Positions 53,330 through 62,222 of a DNA stretch of 64,000 nucleotides are shown here, piece by piece. The notes below the pieces were generated by a model, which was not told where the DNA came from, ran no database searches, and saw only the letters and a list, made by a program, of their open reading frames with translations. Every line of letters starts with the position of its first letter. Within the stretch, counting starts at the first letter, position 1. The translations under genes were made by a program, and so were the position numbers. Origin of the DNA: Chryseobacterium hagamense (GTDB lineage Bacteria > Bacteroidota > Bacteroidia > Flavobacteriales > Weeksellaceae); the NCBI RefSeq assembly GCF_007991455.1, contig NZ_BJYJ01000014.1, positions 1-64,000 of the forward strand. The letters run 5' to 3'.

Positions 53330-53938
53330 ATGGCGAGAGTCAAACCAAAAAGACATGGAGTAGTGACGGATATGACGGCAATGTGTGACGTTGCATTCCT
53401 GCTGCTTACATTCTTTATCTTGACCACTCAGTTTAAAAAACCTGACGTGGAGCAGATCAAACCGCCATCTTCAATATCAGAGAAGTTACTTCCTGATGCC
53501 AGCTTGATGACCATCAACGCTACTCCGGACGGAAAATTTTATTTCCAGCCCGTAGAGAATGCATCAGAAAGAATACAGCTTTTGGACAATATGGGTAAAA
53601 AGTACGGTGTTACTTTTGACAATAATGAAAAAGCTGCATTCCAGAAAGTACAGGCTATCGGCGTTCCTATGAACCAGCTGAAAAGCTATCTTGATTTGCC
53701 AGATGACGCGCAGAAGAATTTCAAGAGTCCTACCGGGATTCCTATGGATAGTACAAATAAGCAATTAGTAGATTGGGTAAAAGAAAGTCTGGCCGTTAAT
53801 CCTGGTTATAAATTAGCCATTAAAGGTGACGTGACTACTGAATATCCGAAAGTGAAAAGCTTATTTGAGGGTTTAAGAGATATCGATTTTCTTAAATTTT
53901 GGTTGATTACATCACAAGAAGGTAAACCTAATGAATAA
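53330..53938 (+). CDS. exbD: ExbD-family protein, first of two
   Basis: 202 residues. The N terminus MARVKPKRHGVVTDMTAMCD leads into the membrane helix with the family Asp in TAMCDVAFLLLTFFILTT. The periplasmic part is long and divergent from the next ExbD: QIKPPSSISEKLLPDASL, a helical middle, and KLAIKGDVTTEYPKVKSLFEGL near the end. It lies 55 nt after exbB and 12 nt before the second exbD. Two unlike ExbDs with one ExbB suggests that they assemble a hetero-oligomer, as inferred for other Bacteroidota. Confidence 0.93.
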   Translation: MARVKPKRHGVVTDMTAMCDVAFLLLTFFILTTQFKKPDVEQIKPPSSISEKLLPDASLMTINATPDGKFYFQPVENASERIQLLDNMGKKYGVTFDNNEKAAFQKVQAIGVPMNQLKSYLDLPDDAQKNFKSPTGIPMDSTNKQLVDWVKESLAVNPGYKLAIKGDVTTEYPKVKSLFEGLRDIDFLKFWLITSQEGKPNE

Positions 53939-53950
53939 TATCATTTAGAA

Positions 53951-54529
53951 ATGGCAGAAGTACAAGTACAGGAAAAAGGCGGGAAAGGCGGCAAGGTTAG
54001 GTCCAAGAAGCAGAATACCCGCGTAGATATGACTCCGATGGTGGACTTAGGGTTTCTTTTGATTACCTTCTTTATGTTCACCACGACATTCTCTAAACCG
54101 AATGTGATGGATCTGGGTCTTCCGGCAAAACCGAAAGATGACAAACAAAAACCACCTCCAACCGAAATTAAACTTTCAAATTCTATTTCTTTATTATTAG
54201 GAAAAGACAATAAGATCTTCTGGCACCAGCAGGATAATACCTCGCTTACCGATCAGAATCTTAACGAAACGACCTTTGATAGAGAAGGGGTGAGAAAGGT
54301 GATTGAGCAGGCAAAAGCCAATGCGGCAGATAAATCCAAATTTACAGTGATTATCAAACCGACTGACGATGCCGTATACAAAAACTTTGTGGATATTCTT
54401 GACGAAATGGCCATCACCAAAAGTGAGCAGTACGGGGTTACCGATCTGAAACCTTGGGAGAAAGCTATTTACGACAGAAAAGTGGGTAATTCCGGAGCGG
54501 CTGCTGCTACAGCACCGGCTACAAAGTAA
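53951..54529 (+). CDS. exbD: ExbD-family protein, second of two
   Basis: 192 residues, close paralogue of the orphan ExbD at 37441: both have the RVDMTPMVDLGFLLITFFMF block with the proton-relay Asp, the PNVMDLGLPAK turn, and the C-terminal KPTDDAVYKNFVDILDEMA followed by SEQYGVTDLKPWEKAIY. The tail ends in Ala/Thr-rich GNSGAAAATAPATK. It is 12 nt downstream of the first exbD and 24 nt before tonB. Confidence 0.94.
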   Translation: MAEVQVQEKGGKGGKVRSKKQNTRVDMTPMVDLGFLLITFFMFTTTFSKPNVMDLGLPAKPKDDKQKPPPTEIKLSNSISLLLGKDNKIFWHQQDNTSLTDQNLNETTFDREGVRKVIEQAKANAADKSKFTVIIKPTDDAVYKNFVDILDEMAITKSEQYGVTDLKPWEKAIYDRKVGNSGAAAATAPATK

Positions 54530-54553
54530 TTTAAACCATAAAATTGTAAATCT

Positions 54554-55396
54554 ATGGCAAATGAAAATGTGTACGATCCGAATCTTACTTTAGATGAGAT
54601 CGTATTTGAAAATAGAAACAAGGAATATGGCGCGTATGATTTAAGAAATCAGTATCCAAAACTTCTGACAAAATCTTTTATCATCGGAACCGCACTGTTC
54701 CTTGTGGCTGCTTTGTCTCCATTCATTTATCTTACCATCAAAAGACTTACCGAGCCGCCTAAACAGGAAGTAAAGGCAGAGTTGGTAGATGTCCTGCAGG
54801 AAGATAAAATTATCGAGCAGCCGAAAGAAAAAGAACCACCTCCACCGCCACCTCCGCCAAAAGAGGAAAAAATCGAGGTTATTCAGAACGTAGTTCCTGA
54901 GCCTGTAAAAGCTCCAAAAATTGAAACACCGCCGCCGCCAATTTCCAAGCAGTTGGAAACGACGACCGGTCTGAACAATCAGGAAGGGGTGAAAGCTCCG
55001 GCTTATACACCGCCACCACCGCCGCCATCTACCGGTACAAGAACATCAACTGCAGAGGTTAAACCTCAGGTTAATGAAAACCAGGTGTATACGGAGGTAG
55101 AGCAGACTGCAGAATTCCCTGGTGGGATCAATGCATTCCGTAATAAGGTTTCAAGTAACTTCGACGGTTCTGCAATGAACGGAGATGAAGGTACAGTAAA
55201 AACAGAAATCACTTTCGTAGTAGAGAGAGATGGAAGTATCACCGATGTGAAGGCGTCAGGAGGAAATTCCGATTTCAATTCTGAAGCGATCAGAACAATC
55301 AAATCGATTAAAAACAAATGGACTCCGGCTAAAATCAACGGACAGTCTGTACGTTACCGATTCAGATTACCGCTGACTATGAATTTTGAAGGATAA
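54554..55396 (+). CDS. tonB: Energy transducer TonB
   Basis: 280 residues. One N-terminal transmembrane helix (TALFLVAALSPFIYLTI, about 48-65) leads to a Pro-rich periplasmic spacer with runs such as EPPPPPPPPKEEK and ISKQLETTTGLNN. It ends in a TonB C-terminal domain: AEFPGGINAFRNKV, TVKTEITFVVERDGSITDVK, and NKWTPAKINGQSVRYRFRLP. It should transmit the ExbBD proton energy to outer membrane receptors. A perfect terminator follows, so the exbB-tonB operon ends here, although the following small gene has a promoter touching that terminator. Confidence 0.95.
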   Translation: MANENVYDPNLTLDEIVFENRNKEYGAYDLRNQYPKLLTKSFIIGTALFLVAALSPFIYLTIKRLTEPPKQEVKAELVDVLQEDKIIEQPKEKEPPPPPPPPKEEKIEVIQNVVPEPVKAPKIETPPPPISKQLETTTGLNNQEGVKAPAYTPPPPPPSTGTRTSTAEVKPQVNENQVYTEVEQTAEFPGGINAFRNKVSSNFDGSAMNGDEGTVKTEITFVVERDGSITDVKASGGNSDFNSEAIRTIKSIKNKWTPAKINGQSVRYRFRLPLTMNFEG

Positions 55397-55425
55397 TTAT
55401 ATTATCTATCTTTTAAATAATACGA

Positions 55426-55453
55426 AAAAAGAGAAGCTTATGCTTCTCTTTTT
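55426..55453 (+). terminator. Terminator of the exbB-tonB operon
   Basis: Perfect 12-bp arms AAAAAGAGAAGC and GCTTCTCTTTTT with TTAT loop, followed by a long T run. Confidence 0.9.
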
Positions 55454-55464
55454 ATTTTTTTTGG

Positions 55465-55472
55465 TATTTTTG
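55465..55472 (+). promoter_or_regulatory. -7 element of the small membrane protein gene, almost leaderless
   Basis: TATTTTTG, ending only 4 nt before the ATG at 55477. The transcript would start at or next to the start codon. It lies right after the T tract of the preceding terminator. No TTTG half at 19 bases. Confidence 0.5.
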
Positions 55473-55476
55473 TTAG

Positions 55477-55674
55477 ATGATGTTCAATTGGTTATCCCTC
55501 GTTACGGGGTTATTTTATATCGTTCTGGGAGGTGTTGTAATTTTTTACAAATTCTTCTTCACCGTACTGGAACCGGGTGTCGCTTATGCATTGGGTGCAC
55601 TGCTTATTCTCTATGGGATTTTCAGGATCTACAGAGCAATTACAAGAATCAAAAGTTCAGGAAATGAAGAGTAG
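55477..55674 (+). CDS. Small membrane protein
   Basis: 65 residues (an alternative ATG lies one codon on). Two hydrophobic helices: NWLSLVTGLFYIVLGGVVIF and GVAYALGALLILYGIFRIYR, with a short basic tail. No recognised family, though the pattern resembles DUF308-like segments. It lies between tonB and the PstS-like gene; its last 11 nt overlap that gene's start. It may be a small partner of the binding lipoprotein. Confidence 0.72.
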   Translation: MMFNWLSLVTGLFYIVLGGVVIFYKFFFTVLEPGVAYALGALLILYGIFRIYRAITRIKSSGNEE

Positions 55675-56536
55675 GATTACCATGATGATGCTGTTTGTTC
55701 TCAGTGTAATAACAAGCGGCTGTAAAAACGAAGATAAGTCGCCATCTTATCATAAAGGGGAAATGACGATTCTTACAGATGAATCTTTCAAAAGTGTAAC
55801 CGAAGCTCTGGCGGAAGGATACATGATCAATTACCCTGAAACAAAAATTAAAGTTTCCACAAAAAAAGAGGATCTCGGATTTCTTGATTTATTGAATGAT
55901 AAGGCAAGAATTGTTGTCATGTCGAGAGATCTGTCTCCTGAAGAAATGAAAACCTACAAGGAGCGTGTTGACCGTAATTTTTTACCGGCCCGCTTTGCTG
56001 CCGATGCCGTGGTTTTTATTGTTCCTAAAAATTCAACCAAAGAAAGTATTTCTATGGACGAAATAAGTAAAGGGATGCAGTCTGAAAACAAAGAGTTTAT
56101 TTTTGACGGAACAAATTCCAGCAATCTTAATTTTGTTGCACAGAGGCTTAAGAAACAGCCCAGAGATTTAAAATTTTCCGTAATTCCCGGCAATAAAAAT
56201 ATTATTGAAGAGTTAAATAAGTATCCTGACAAAATCGGGGTTATCGGATTAAATACTTTCAGCCGGCCTTATGACAAGGAATCTGAACAACTTAGGAACA
56301 AGGTTAAGATTCTTCCTGTTGAAAGCCATGGGAAACTCTATGATACGGATTATGAAAACCTACGGAAAATGAATTATCCCTTTACCAGAGTTTTGTATTT
56401 TTTAACAAATGAAGGCAACTTCAACATTGCTAACGGTTTTATCCGGTATTCCTGCACCCAGCTTGGGCAGATGATCGTTCAGAAAGAAGGATTGCAGCCT
56501 TATAACCTGTACAGAAGAGAAGTACAGATGCGTTAA
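55664..56536 (+). CDS. PstS-like periplasmic binding lipoprotein
   Basis: 290 residues from the ATG at 55664; an upstream in-frame start at 55577 would be inside the preceding gene. Lipobox ITSGC with Cys20. The rest has the two-lobe PstS-like fold: GEMTILTDESFKSVTEALAEG, the KARIVVMSRDLSPEE loop, FIVPKNSTKESISMDEI, and the second lobe with KIGVIGLNTFSRPYD and the C-terminal FTRVLYFLTNEGNFNIANGF. In PstS these bind phosphate. No pstC, pstA or pstB follows, so it is not an ordinary ABC uptake system; it stands with TonB and TPR genes. Confidence 0.82.
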   Translation: MKSRITMMMLFVLSVITSGCKNEDKSPSYHKGEMTILTDESFKSVTEALAEGYMINYPETKIKVSTKKEDLGFLDLLNDKARIVVMSRDLSPEEMKTYKERVDRNFLPARFAADAVVFIVPKNSTKESISMDEISKGMQSENKEFIFDGTNSSNLNFVAQRLKKQPRDLKFSVIPGNKNIIEELNKYPDKIGVIGLNTFSRPYDKESEQLRNKVKILPVESHGKLYDTDYENLRKMNYPFTRVLYFLTNEGNFNIANGFIRYSCTQLGQMIVQKEGLQPYNLYRREVQMR

Positions 56537-56630
56537 AAAGTATTAAATTAATCCTTTAACCAAAATAATTATAGTATTTTGGTCTGGAAATTGTGTCAAT
56601 ATAAATCGAAATTTAGATTAGAATTATAAA

Positions 56631-58283
56631 ATGAAAGATATAATGAATATGAATGTAAAGAAGATTGCCTTTGGTGCGGCAGTGGTGTTTTTTACCAACT
56701 TTGCCTTTGCGCAGACCGTACAGGACGGGATCAACAGCGTAGACAGCGATAAATATGCTCAGGCAAAAACTAATTTTACGAACATGATTGCTTCAGCACC
56801 TACGGCTGAAAATTACTTCTACTTAGGAAATACCTATTTAAAACAAGGGGAGCCTGATTACGCAGCGGCTACCGATAATTTTAATAAAGGCCTTGCAGCA
56901 GACAGCAAAAGCTATTTAAATAAACTTGGACTTGCCACCGTAAAGCTCGGAAAAGGTGATAAAAATGCAGTAGCCGAGATCCAGAAAATTGTATCGGATT
57001 CCCGTGAAAAAGATGCTGAAGTACTTTTCAGAGCTGCTGAAGCGTTGACTTTATTTGAAAAGAACAACTCGCCGGACCTTGCAATCCAATTCCTGAATAA
57101 GGCTATTGAAAGAGCAGAGAAGAAAGGGGTTCCTGCCTATTATTACTATACTTTAGGAGACGCTTACCGTCTGAAAAGAATGCCGGGAGATGCAATGACT
57201 GCTTATGATAAGGCACTTCCGTTAGCAAAGAACAAGGCTTCTGTTTATACAAGAATCGGTACGCTTTGGATGGCTGCACAACAATGGCAGCAGGCAAAAA
57301 CAAGTATTGATAAGGCAATTGCAACTGATCCGAGCTATGCTCCTGCTTATAAAGCATTAGCTGCCTATGACATTAGATACCAGCAGAACGCAAAAGCAAC
57401 TCAGGATCTGATCAACTATACAAAATATGCGGATGAAGATCCTTATACCCAGCTGGAAATTGCCAAGCTTTATTTTACCAATGAAGATTATGCAAACTCC
57501 AAGCAGGTATTGGATAAAATTTTTGATAAGATCAATGATCCGATCAAATTTAAACTGCGGGCTTATCAATTGTATGCCGATGGAAAATATGCGGAAGCCA
57601 AGCAAAATATGGATAATTTCATTTCTCAGGCTGAAAAGTCGAGAGTGCAGCCGGCCGATCAGGGGCTTCAGGGACTTATCGCTGCAGGTCTGGCTAAAAC
57701 GGAGACAGATGCAGCTAAGAAAACAGCTTTGATGACGGAGGCTCAGCAAAAAGTGGCAATTGCAAAAGCAGCTAAGGACGAGACGCTGAAATGGGATATG
57801 GAACTGGTGAAAATTGCCGGAGGAGGCGGAGCTTCCCAGGCTGATGTAGATGCCGGTCCGACAAATCCTGTAATTGAAGGGTTAAAGCAAAAAGTGGCTG
57901 CCAATGCGCAGGATTCAGATTCTCTGTTTAAATTGGCAACAGCTTACCAGGATGCTAAAAACTGGAACGGAGCGATCATGACATGGCAGAAAATGAATGC
58001 CCTTCTACCGGATTGGGCACCTGGATACTACAGCTTAGGGTATTCTTACCAGCAGGCGGGAAACAACGATGCAGCAAAGATGGCTTACGAAAAATTCATC
58101 AGTACGGTAAAACCGGCTGATCAGGAAGCTAACAAGCAGACTTTAGCATATGCTTACTTCGCAGTAGCGTACATGAACAAAGATTCAGATCCTGCAAAGG
58201 CTAAAGAATATGTTGCAAAATCAGTTCAGCTGGATCCTACTTATCAGGATGCTGTAAAACTGAATGCAGAGATCAATAAATAA
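56631..58283 (+). CDS. Periplasmic TPR protein
   Basis: 550 residues with signal peptide (KKIAFGAAVVFFTNFAFAQ); the first ATG is used, though those 12 and 18 nt on are also plausible. The mature part is about ten tetratricopeptide-like units, e.g. AENYFYLGNTYLKQGEPDYA, PAYYYYTLGDAYRLKRMPGD, ASVYTRIGTLWMAAQQWQQA and DPYTQLEIAKLYFTNEDYAN. TPRs bind proteins, so it may scaffold the TonB/PstS-like complex. It follows the PstS-like gene after 94 nt and precedes bshB1 with a hairpin between. Similar TonB-PstS-TPR orders are, as I recall, widespread in Bacteroidota; not checked here. Confidence 0.88.
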   Translation: MKDIMNMNVKKIAFGAAVVFFTNFAFAQTVQDGINSVDSDKYAQAKTNFTNMIASAPTAENYFYLGNTYLKQGEPDYAAATDNFNKGLAADSKSYLNKLGLATVKLGKGDKNAVAEIQKIVSDSREKDAEVLFRAAEALTLFEKNNSPDLAIQFLNKAIERAEKKGVPAYYYYTLGDAYRLKRMPGDAMTAYDKALPLAKNKASVYTRIGTLWMAAQQWQQAKTSIDKAIATDPSYAPAYKALAAYDIRYQQNAKATQDLINYTKYADEDPYTQLEIAKLYFTNEDYANSKQVLDKIFDKINDPIKFKLRAYQLYADGKYAEAKQNMDNFISQAEKSRVQPADQGLQGLIAAGLAKTETDAAKKTALMTEAQQKVAIAKAAKDETLKWDMELVKIAGGGGASQADVDAGPTNPVIEGLKQKVAANAQDSDSLFKLATAYQDAKNWNGAIMTWQKMNALLPDWAPGYYSLGYSYQQAGNNDAAKMAYEKFISTVKPADQEANKQTLAYAYFAVAYMNKDSDPAKAKEYVAKSVQLDPTYQDAVKLNAEINK

Positions 58284-58308
58284 TTTAATTTTAAATTAGA
58301 GATAATAG

Positions 58309-58340
58309 ACTTCCCATCCTTAATGTTTGGGAAGTTTTTA
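58309..58340 (+). terminator. Terminator after the TPR gene
   Basis: Arms ACTTCCCA and TGGGAAGT (8 bp, 11-nt loop) followed by TTTTTA. The TTTG at 58326-58329, inside its second half, is also the -33 element of bshB1. Confidence 0.78.
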
Positions 58341-58358
58341 TTATTAATCTTATCTTTG
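58326..58358 (+). promoter_or_regulatory. Promoter of bshB1 overlapping the preceding terminator
   Basis: TTTG (58326-58329), a 21-base spacer and TATCTTTG (58351-58358), only 5 nt before the ATG, giving a transcript with virtually no leader. The -33 half is part of the terminator stem. Confidence 0.72.
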
Positions 58359-58363
58359 AAAAT

Positions 58364-59083
58364 ATGAAAACAGATATACTTGCATTTGGGGCACACCCGG
58401 ATGATGTTGAACTGGGATGTGGCGGAACGATTGCCAAAATGGTATCGGAAGGAAAAACCTGTGTGATTGTGGATCTTACAAAAGGAGAACTCGGAACGCG
58501 GGGTACCGAAGAAACCCGGAAGGCTGAAGCTGACGATTCTGTCAAAATCCTTGGCGTTTCAGCCAGGGAAAATCTCGGGATGAAAGACGGATTTTTAGAA
58601 AATACTGAAGAATACCAGATGAGGATCGTAAAAATGGTCCGCAAATACAGGCCGGAAATCGTCTTGGCCAACGCCATTGATGACAGGCACCCGGATCATG
58701 CAAAAGGAGCGAAATTAGTATCGGATGCGTGCTTTTTAGCCGGCTTACGGAAAATAGAAACTGTTCTCGAAGGGGAAAATCAGGAAGTATGGAGACCCAA
58801 ACATATTTTTCATTATATTCAGTGGAAAAATATCGAGCCTGAGTTCGTTATCGATATTTCGGAGCATCTGGATAAAAAAATTGCAGCCTGTATGGCTTTC
58901 AAAACCCAATTTTATGATCCCGCTTCCAAAGAACCTCAAACGCCGATTACCTCAAAAGACTTTTTTGAAAGTCTCACCTATCGTGCACAGGATTTAGGAA
59001 GACTTTCAGGAGTGACTTATGCTGAGGGATTTACGTCTGAGAAGCTGATTGCTTTGAAAAATTTTGACGGAATAGTTTGGTAA
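58364..59083 (+). CDS. bshB1: Bacillithiol biosynthesis deacetylase BshB1
   Basis: 239 residues. BshB1 removes the acetyl group from GlcNAc-malate in bacillithiol (low-molecular-weight thiol) synthesis. PIG-L family zinc motif AHPDDVE (10-16), DLTKGELGTRGT, IVLANAIDDRHPDHAKGA (second metal site) and FYDPASKEPQTPITSKDF are all diagnostic for BshB1. It follows the TPR gene with a promoter of its own and nearly no leader. bshA and bshC are not in this window. Confidence 0.93.
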   Translation: MKTDILAFGAHPDDVELGCGGTIAKMVSEGKTCVIVDLTKGELGTRGTEETRKAEADDSVKILGVSARENLGMKDGFLENTEEYQMRIVKMVRKYRPEIVLANAIDDRHPDHAKGAKLVSDACFLAGLRKIETVLEGENQEVWRPKHIFHYIQWKNIEPEFVIDISEHLDKKIAACMAFKTQFYDPASKEPQTPITSKDFFESLTYRAQDLGRLSGVTYAEGFTSEKLIALKNFDGIVW

Positions 59084-59106
59084 TTAAAAAATCTTTCCTA
59101 TATTTG
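59076..59106 (+). promoter_or_regulatory. Consensus promoter of tRNA-His
   Basis: TTTG (59076-59079), 19-base spacer and TATATTTG (59099-59106), an exact match. Its -33 half overlaps the last codons of bshB1. Confidence 0.9.
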
Positions 59107-59118
59107 CACTCACAAAAC

Positions 59119-59193
<75 letters not shown>

Positions 59194-59198
59194 CAATT

Positions 59199-59229
59199 AA
59201 AAGTACACTTTTCAAAAGTGTACTTTTTT
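59199..59229 (+). terminator. Terminator of tRNA-His
   Basis: Stem AAAAGTACACTTT with AAAGTGTACTTTT (13 bp, loop TCA), followed by T run. A similar hairpin, sharing AAGTGTACTTTTTT, lies at 62255-62288. Confidence 0.88.
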
Positions 59230-59669
59230 ATTTTATTCCGGTTTCAGATCGAAATATCCTGTGATCACCGTTCAAGATCTCTTTTATTTAACTTCTATAT
59301 TATTGATAATTTCTGATCACGCGCAAAGCTGGGGACTAAGCAAAAAGTTTTATTGACTTGAAAGATAATAGCGACTTTCATCTTGCTCCATTAAACGATA
59401 TCGTCATTTCCAGAATTTATAATTTCGGGATGATGATAATATTCACAATGATCAATTGCTGAATGTAATGTGTCATGCTGAACCAACTTATACACCATTG
59501 TGGCCGAAAACAGTCGGGTGCAATATAATCTGTTCTTAGCGCCGGTAGTGTTTGAAAGTTTCTCCCTGTGCGGCATCAGTTTTTACATCTAAATGTCAGG
59601 TACCAGTTCTGCCTTTGAAATTATTCCCTAGATTTGTAAAAACAAAACCATTAAAATCATTAAACATTT
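59230..59669. other. Intergenic region between tRNA-His and the metalloprotease
   Basis: 440 nt with no gene that I can support. A 61-codon frame on the minus strand (59391-59576) has no recognisable domain or start signal. No repeat, tRNA fragment or transposase remnant was seen, although a location behind a tRNA is a frequent insertion site. Confidence 0.55.
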
Positions 59670-62222
59670 ATGAAGAATTATCTACGCATTGAAAAATCAC
59701 TTCATGCTCATTTTTATAAAATCCGTAAGTTCACTTATTTTATAATCTTGATGAGTGGTCTGGCTTTTGCCCAAAACAGGGAATCGGCTTCTGAAATTTT
59801 TTACACTCCAAATGGGATATTTGATCAGGTTTTTGATACCGGAAGTAGAATATCCCGATTGTCTGAAATCGAAATACCGAAAACCCATTCTACAAAAAAT
59901 GGTAAGACAGTATTAAATACACCGTTTTTTACATCCGGTATTTTCGAACTTTATTTTGAAAACGGATGCGGAATGGAAATTGTGGGAAATCCCTTGCATG
60001 ATCAGAGAAGGACCATTATCCTCCAGGCGTTTCAGGACCTTTCGGATTTTATCAATACCCCTTTAAAGACCACCGGGAACAAAGTGAAGTTCTGGATACG
60101 CAGTCCTGCTGCTGTCGGTCTGGCATCAGGCAAAGGAAGTTCTGCAAGTGCTTATTACAGTTTTCCGACATTTTCAGCAGGAATGAGTAATCAGAATATC
60201 GATTTTGGCGGAATCCTTGATAACGAAATCTGGAAAACCATCCATACCGGAGTTGATTCGTATGCCAATACCATTCTGCCTCTTATCAACACCAATAGTA
60301 CGGGAAATTTTTATCATGGATGGGCCTCTTTCAATTTTTCAGGTACCGTGAGCTGGAATTTGGATTACAATAAATATAATGCGGCCACTTCTTATCCTTC
60401 CAATGCGCTGGATTTTTATTCAACAATAATTCATGAAGTTACGCATGCTCTGGGATTTGTAAGCTTTATGAAAGATAACAATACCAGTACTTTCTATAAT
60501 AATCCGGGAAATTATTTTACCAGGTATGATAAAAACCTGAAAACAGGTTCGGATTTACCTTTAATAATTAATGTTCCTGCTACTGCCGGACAGATGTACC
60601 GGTTTATTTATAACCCGGCTATTACCGGAACTGTCCTGTTTCCGGGCTGTACTTCATTTCCACCGGTATATAATGGGAACAGCGGTTCATATAATTGCTC
60701 TACTTCTATGAAATATGCAGGTAGTGTCACTGTACCGGTCTATACGCCGGCCTGCTTTGAATACGGAGGCAGTCTGAGTCATTTTGAAGACGCCTGCTAC
60801 AATGGAAACTCCAATGACCAGTATTTTATGATGAGCGATCGTGCTTCAAACGTTTTTGCAAAACGAACGCTGACAAATGAGGAGAGGCAGGTATTATGCG
60901 ATATTGGCTACAGCCTGCAGGGTACTTTTGGAAGCCCGGGTAATTTCACGTACAAAAACTATGGGGCAGCAAGCTGTGCAGGGATACCGGTCGGAGGAGT
61001 AAATGATGGCTTCTCAGGCGGAGCGTATACTTTTCAGGGCAATGCAGGCACGGATATTACGGTGAATGGAATTTTGAGTAATGATTATACAGCGGGCTCA
61101 CCATCCGATTTGAGATTTGAATTTGTTCAGGATCTCTATGATCCGGATGCCGTTATCTCAGTAATATCCAATACTTCTTTTACCCTCAAGTCTTATGTTC
61201 CGGGTGTGCATTTGTTACGGTATGTACCTTTTGATCAGGTAACCGGCCAACGGGGAAATATTACTTATATTTATGCGAATGTCTTTAATACCTGCACCGG
61301 TAGCATGCAACCCAATTTAGTGCGGAATGGCGATTTTGAAGAACATACCTATGCGCCTACCGGTACCAGCCAGATCTACAAATCATGCGGTTGGCAATCG
61401 CCCGCCTATTTCCCGTCTCCTGATTATTTTAATACAGATGCTACCAACATGCAGGTCCTTATTCCTTCCAACCTTTTTGGTTATCAAACGGATAAAATTC
61501 CCGGGCATCATGCTTATGGCGGCATGTTGATAGATGCAAACAGACCCAATGTACTGGAGAATATTTACAGTGAATCCCTAAAAACCGAGCTGATAACCGC
61601 CTTGCTTCCGAATACCCAATATCAATTGTCTTTCGATGTATCAAAGGCTTACAATTATCAGTTCAATGCCATTAAATTTCAGGCATTTATCAGCGATACC
61701 GATTTAAATTTAACCACAGCAGGGATCATTCCCGCTTCTTATATCACTCCGGATCAGGTTTTTTTAACAAATCCGGCGTTTACAGGAAATTCTTCCATTA
61801 CCACATGGGAAACCATCACCTTTACATTTACGACCGGTAACAATCCCAACTTAAAATACCTGTATCTCGGAGGATTAAATAATGTACAGGTGCAAAATTT
61901 CAACGGTCCTGGTGTCTATTATTTTATTGATAATGTCTCGCTTATTCCTTTTTCTCCGGAGCTTGGGCTATCAGAAACAGAAGCAGAGGATAATGAGGTG
62001 GATATTTTTCCTAATCCTGCCCATTCGGTCGTTAATATCAGAAATCGGAAATCCGGTATAAAATCGGTTGAAATCTATGATATGGCAGGAAGGGTTTTGA
62101 GGTCCGTAAAAGTTGATAAAAAAGATATTCAGATTAATATATCCGATTTTCAGGCAGCGGCCTACCAGATTAAAGTAATTACGGATAAAGGCAGCAGGGT
62201 AAAAAAAATCATTAAAAATTAA
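59670..62222 (+). CDS. Secreted metalloprotease with T9SS type A sorting domain
   Basis: 850 residues. The N terminus has a signal-like helix (RKFTYFIILMSGLAFAQ) after about 18 basic residues. The catalytic zinc motif is HEVTHALGF (255-263; HExxH with glutamate 256). A middle part (from about 545) resembles a carbohydrate- or ligand-binding jelly roll (LVRNGDFEEHTYAPTGTSQ). The C terminus, after ELGLSETEAEDNEVDIFPNP, is a T9SS type A domain (HSVVNIRNRKSGIKSVEIYD to AAYQIKVITDKGSRVKKIIK). The protein is therefore exported across the outer membrane. Monocistronic, between two similar hairpins. Confidence 0.93.
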   Translation: MKNYLRIEKSLHAHFYKIRKFTYFIILMSGLAFAQNRESASEIFYTPNGIFDQVFDTGSRISRLSEIEIPKTHSTKNGKTVLNTPFFTSGIFELYFENGCGMEIVGNPLHDQRRTIILQAFQDLSDFINTPLKTTGNKVKFWIRSPAAVGLASGKGSSASAYYSFPTFSAGMSNQNIDFGGILDNEIWKTIHTGVDSYANTILPLINTNSTGNFYHGWASFNFSGTVSWNLDYNKYNAATSYPSNALDFYSTIIHEVTHALGFVSFMKDNNTSTFYNNPGNYFTRYDKNLKTGSDLPLIINVPATAGQMYRFIYNPAITGTVLFPGCTSFPPVYNGNSGSYNCSTSMKYAGSVTVPVYTPACFEYGGSLSHFEDACYNGNSNDQYFMMSDRASNVFAKRTLTNEERQVLCDIGYSLQGTFGSPGNFTYKNYGAASCAGIPVGGVNDGFSGGAYTFQGNAGTDITVNGILSNDYTAGSPSDLRFEFVQDLYDPDAVISVISNTSFTLKSYVPGVHLLRYVPFDQVTGQRGNITYIYANVFNTCTGSMQPNLVRNGDFEEHTYAPTGTSQIYKSCGWQSPAYFPSPDYFNTDATNMQVLIPSNLFGYQTDKIPGHHAYGGMLIDANRPNVLENIYSESLKTELITALLPNTQYQLSFDVSKAYNYQFNAIKFQAFISDTDLNLTTAGIIPASYITPDQVFLTNPAFTGNSSITTWETITFTFTTGNNPNLKYLYLGGLNNVQVQNFNGPGVYYFIDNVSLIPFSPELGLSETEAEDNEVDIFPNPAHSVVNIRNRKSGIKSVEIYDMAGRVLRSVKVDKKDIQINISDFQAAAYQIKVITDKGSRVKKIIKN

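Noticed and set aside
54840..55040. Proline-codon-rich repeat in tonB as a simple-sequence repeat
   Set aside because: CCN runs simply encode the normal proline-rich spacer of TonB.
59391..59576. 61-codon minus-strand ORF behind tRNA-His
   Set aside because: No recognisable domain, no promoter or good start, length within chance for this AT-rich stretch.
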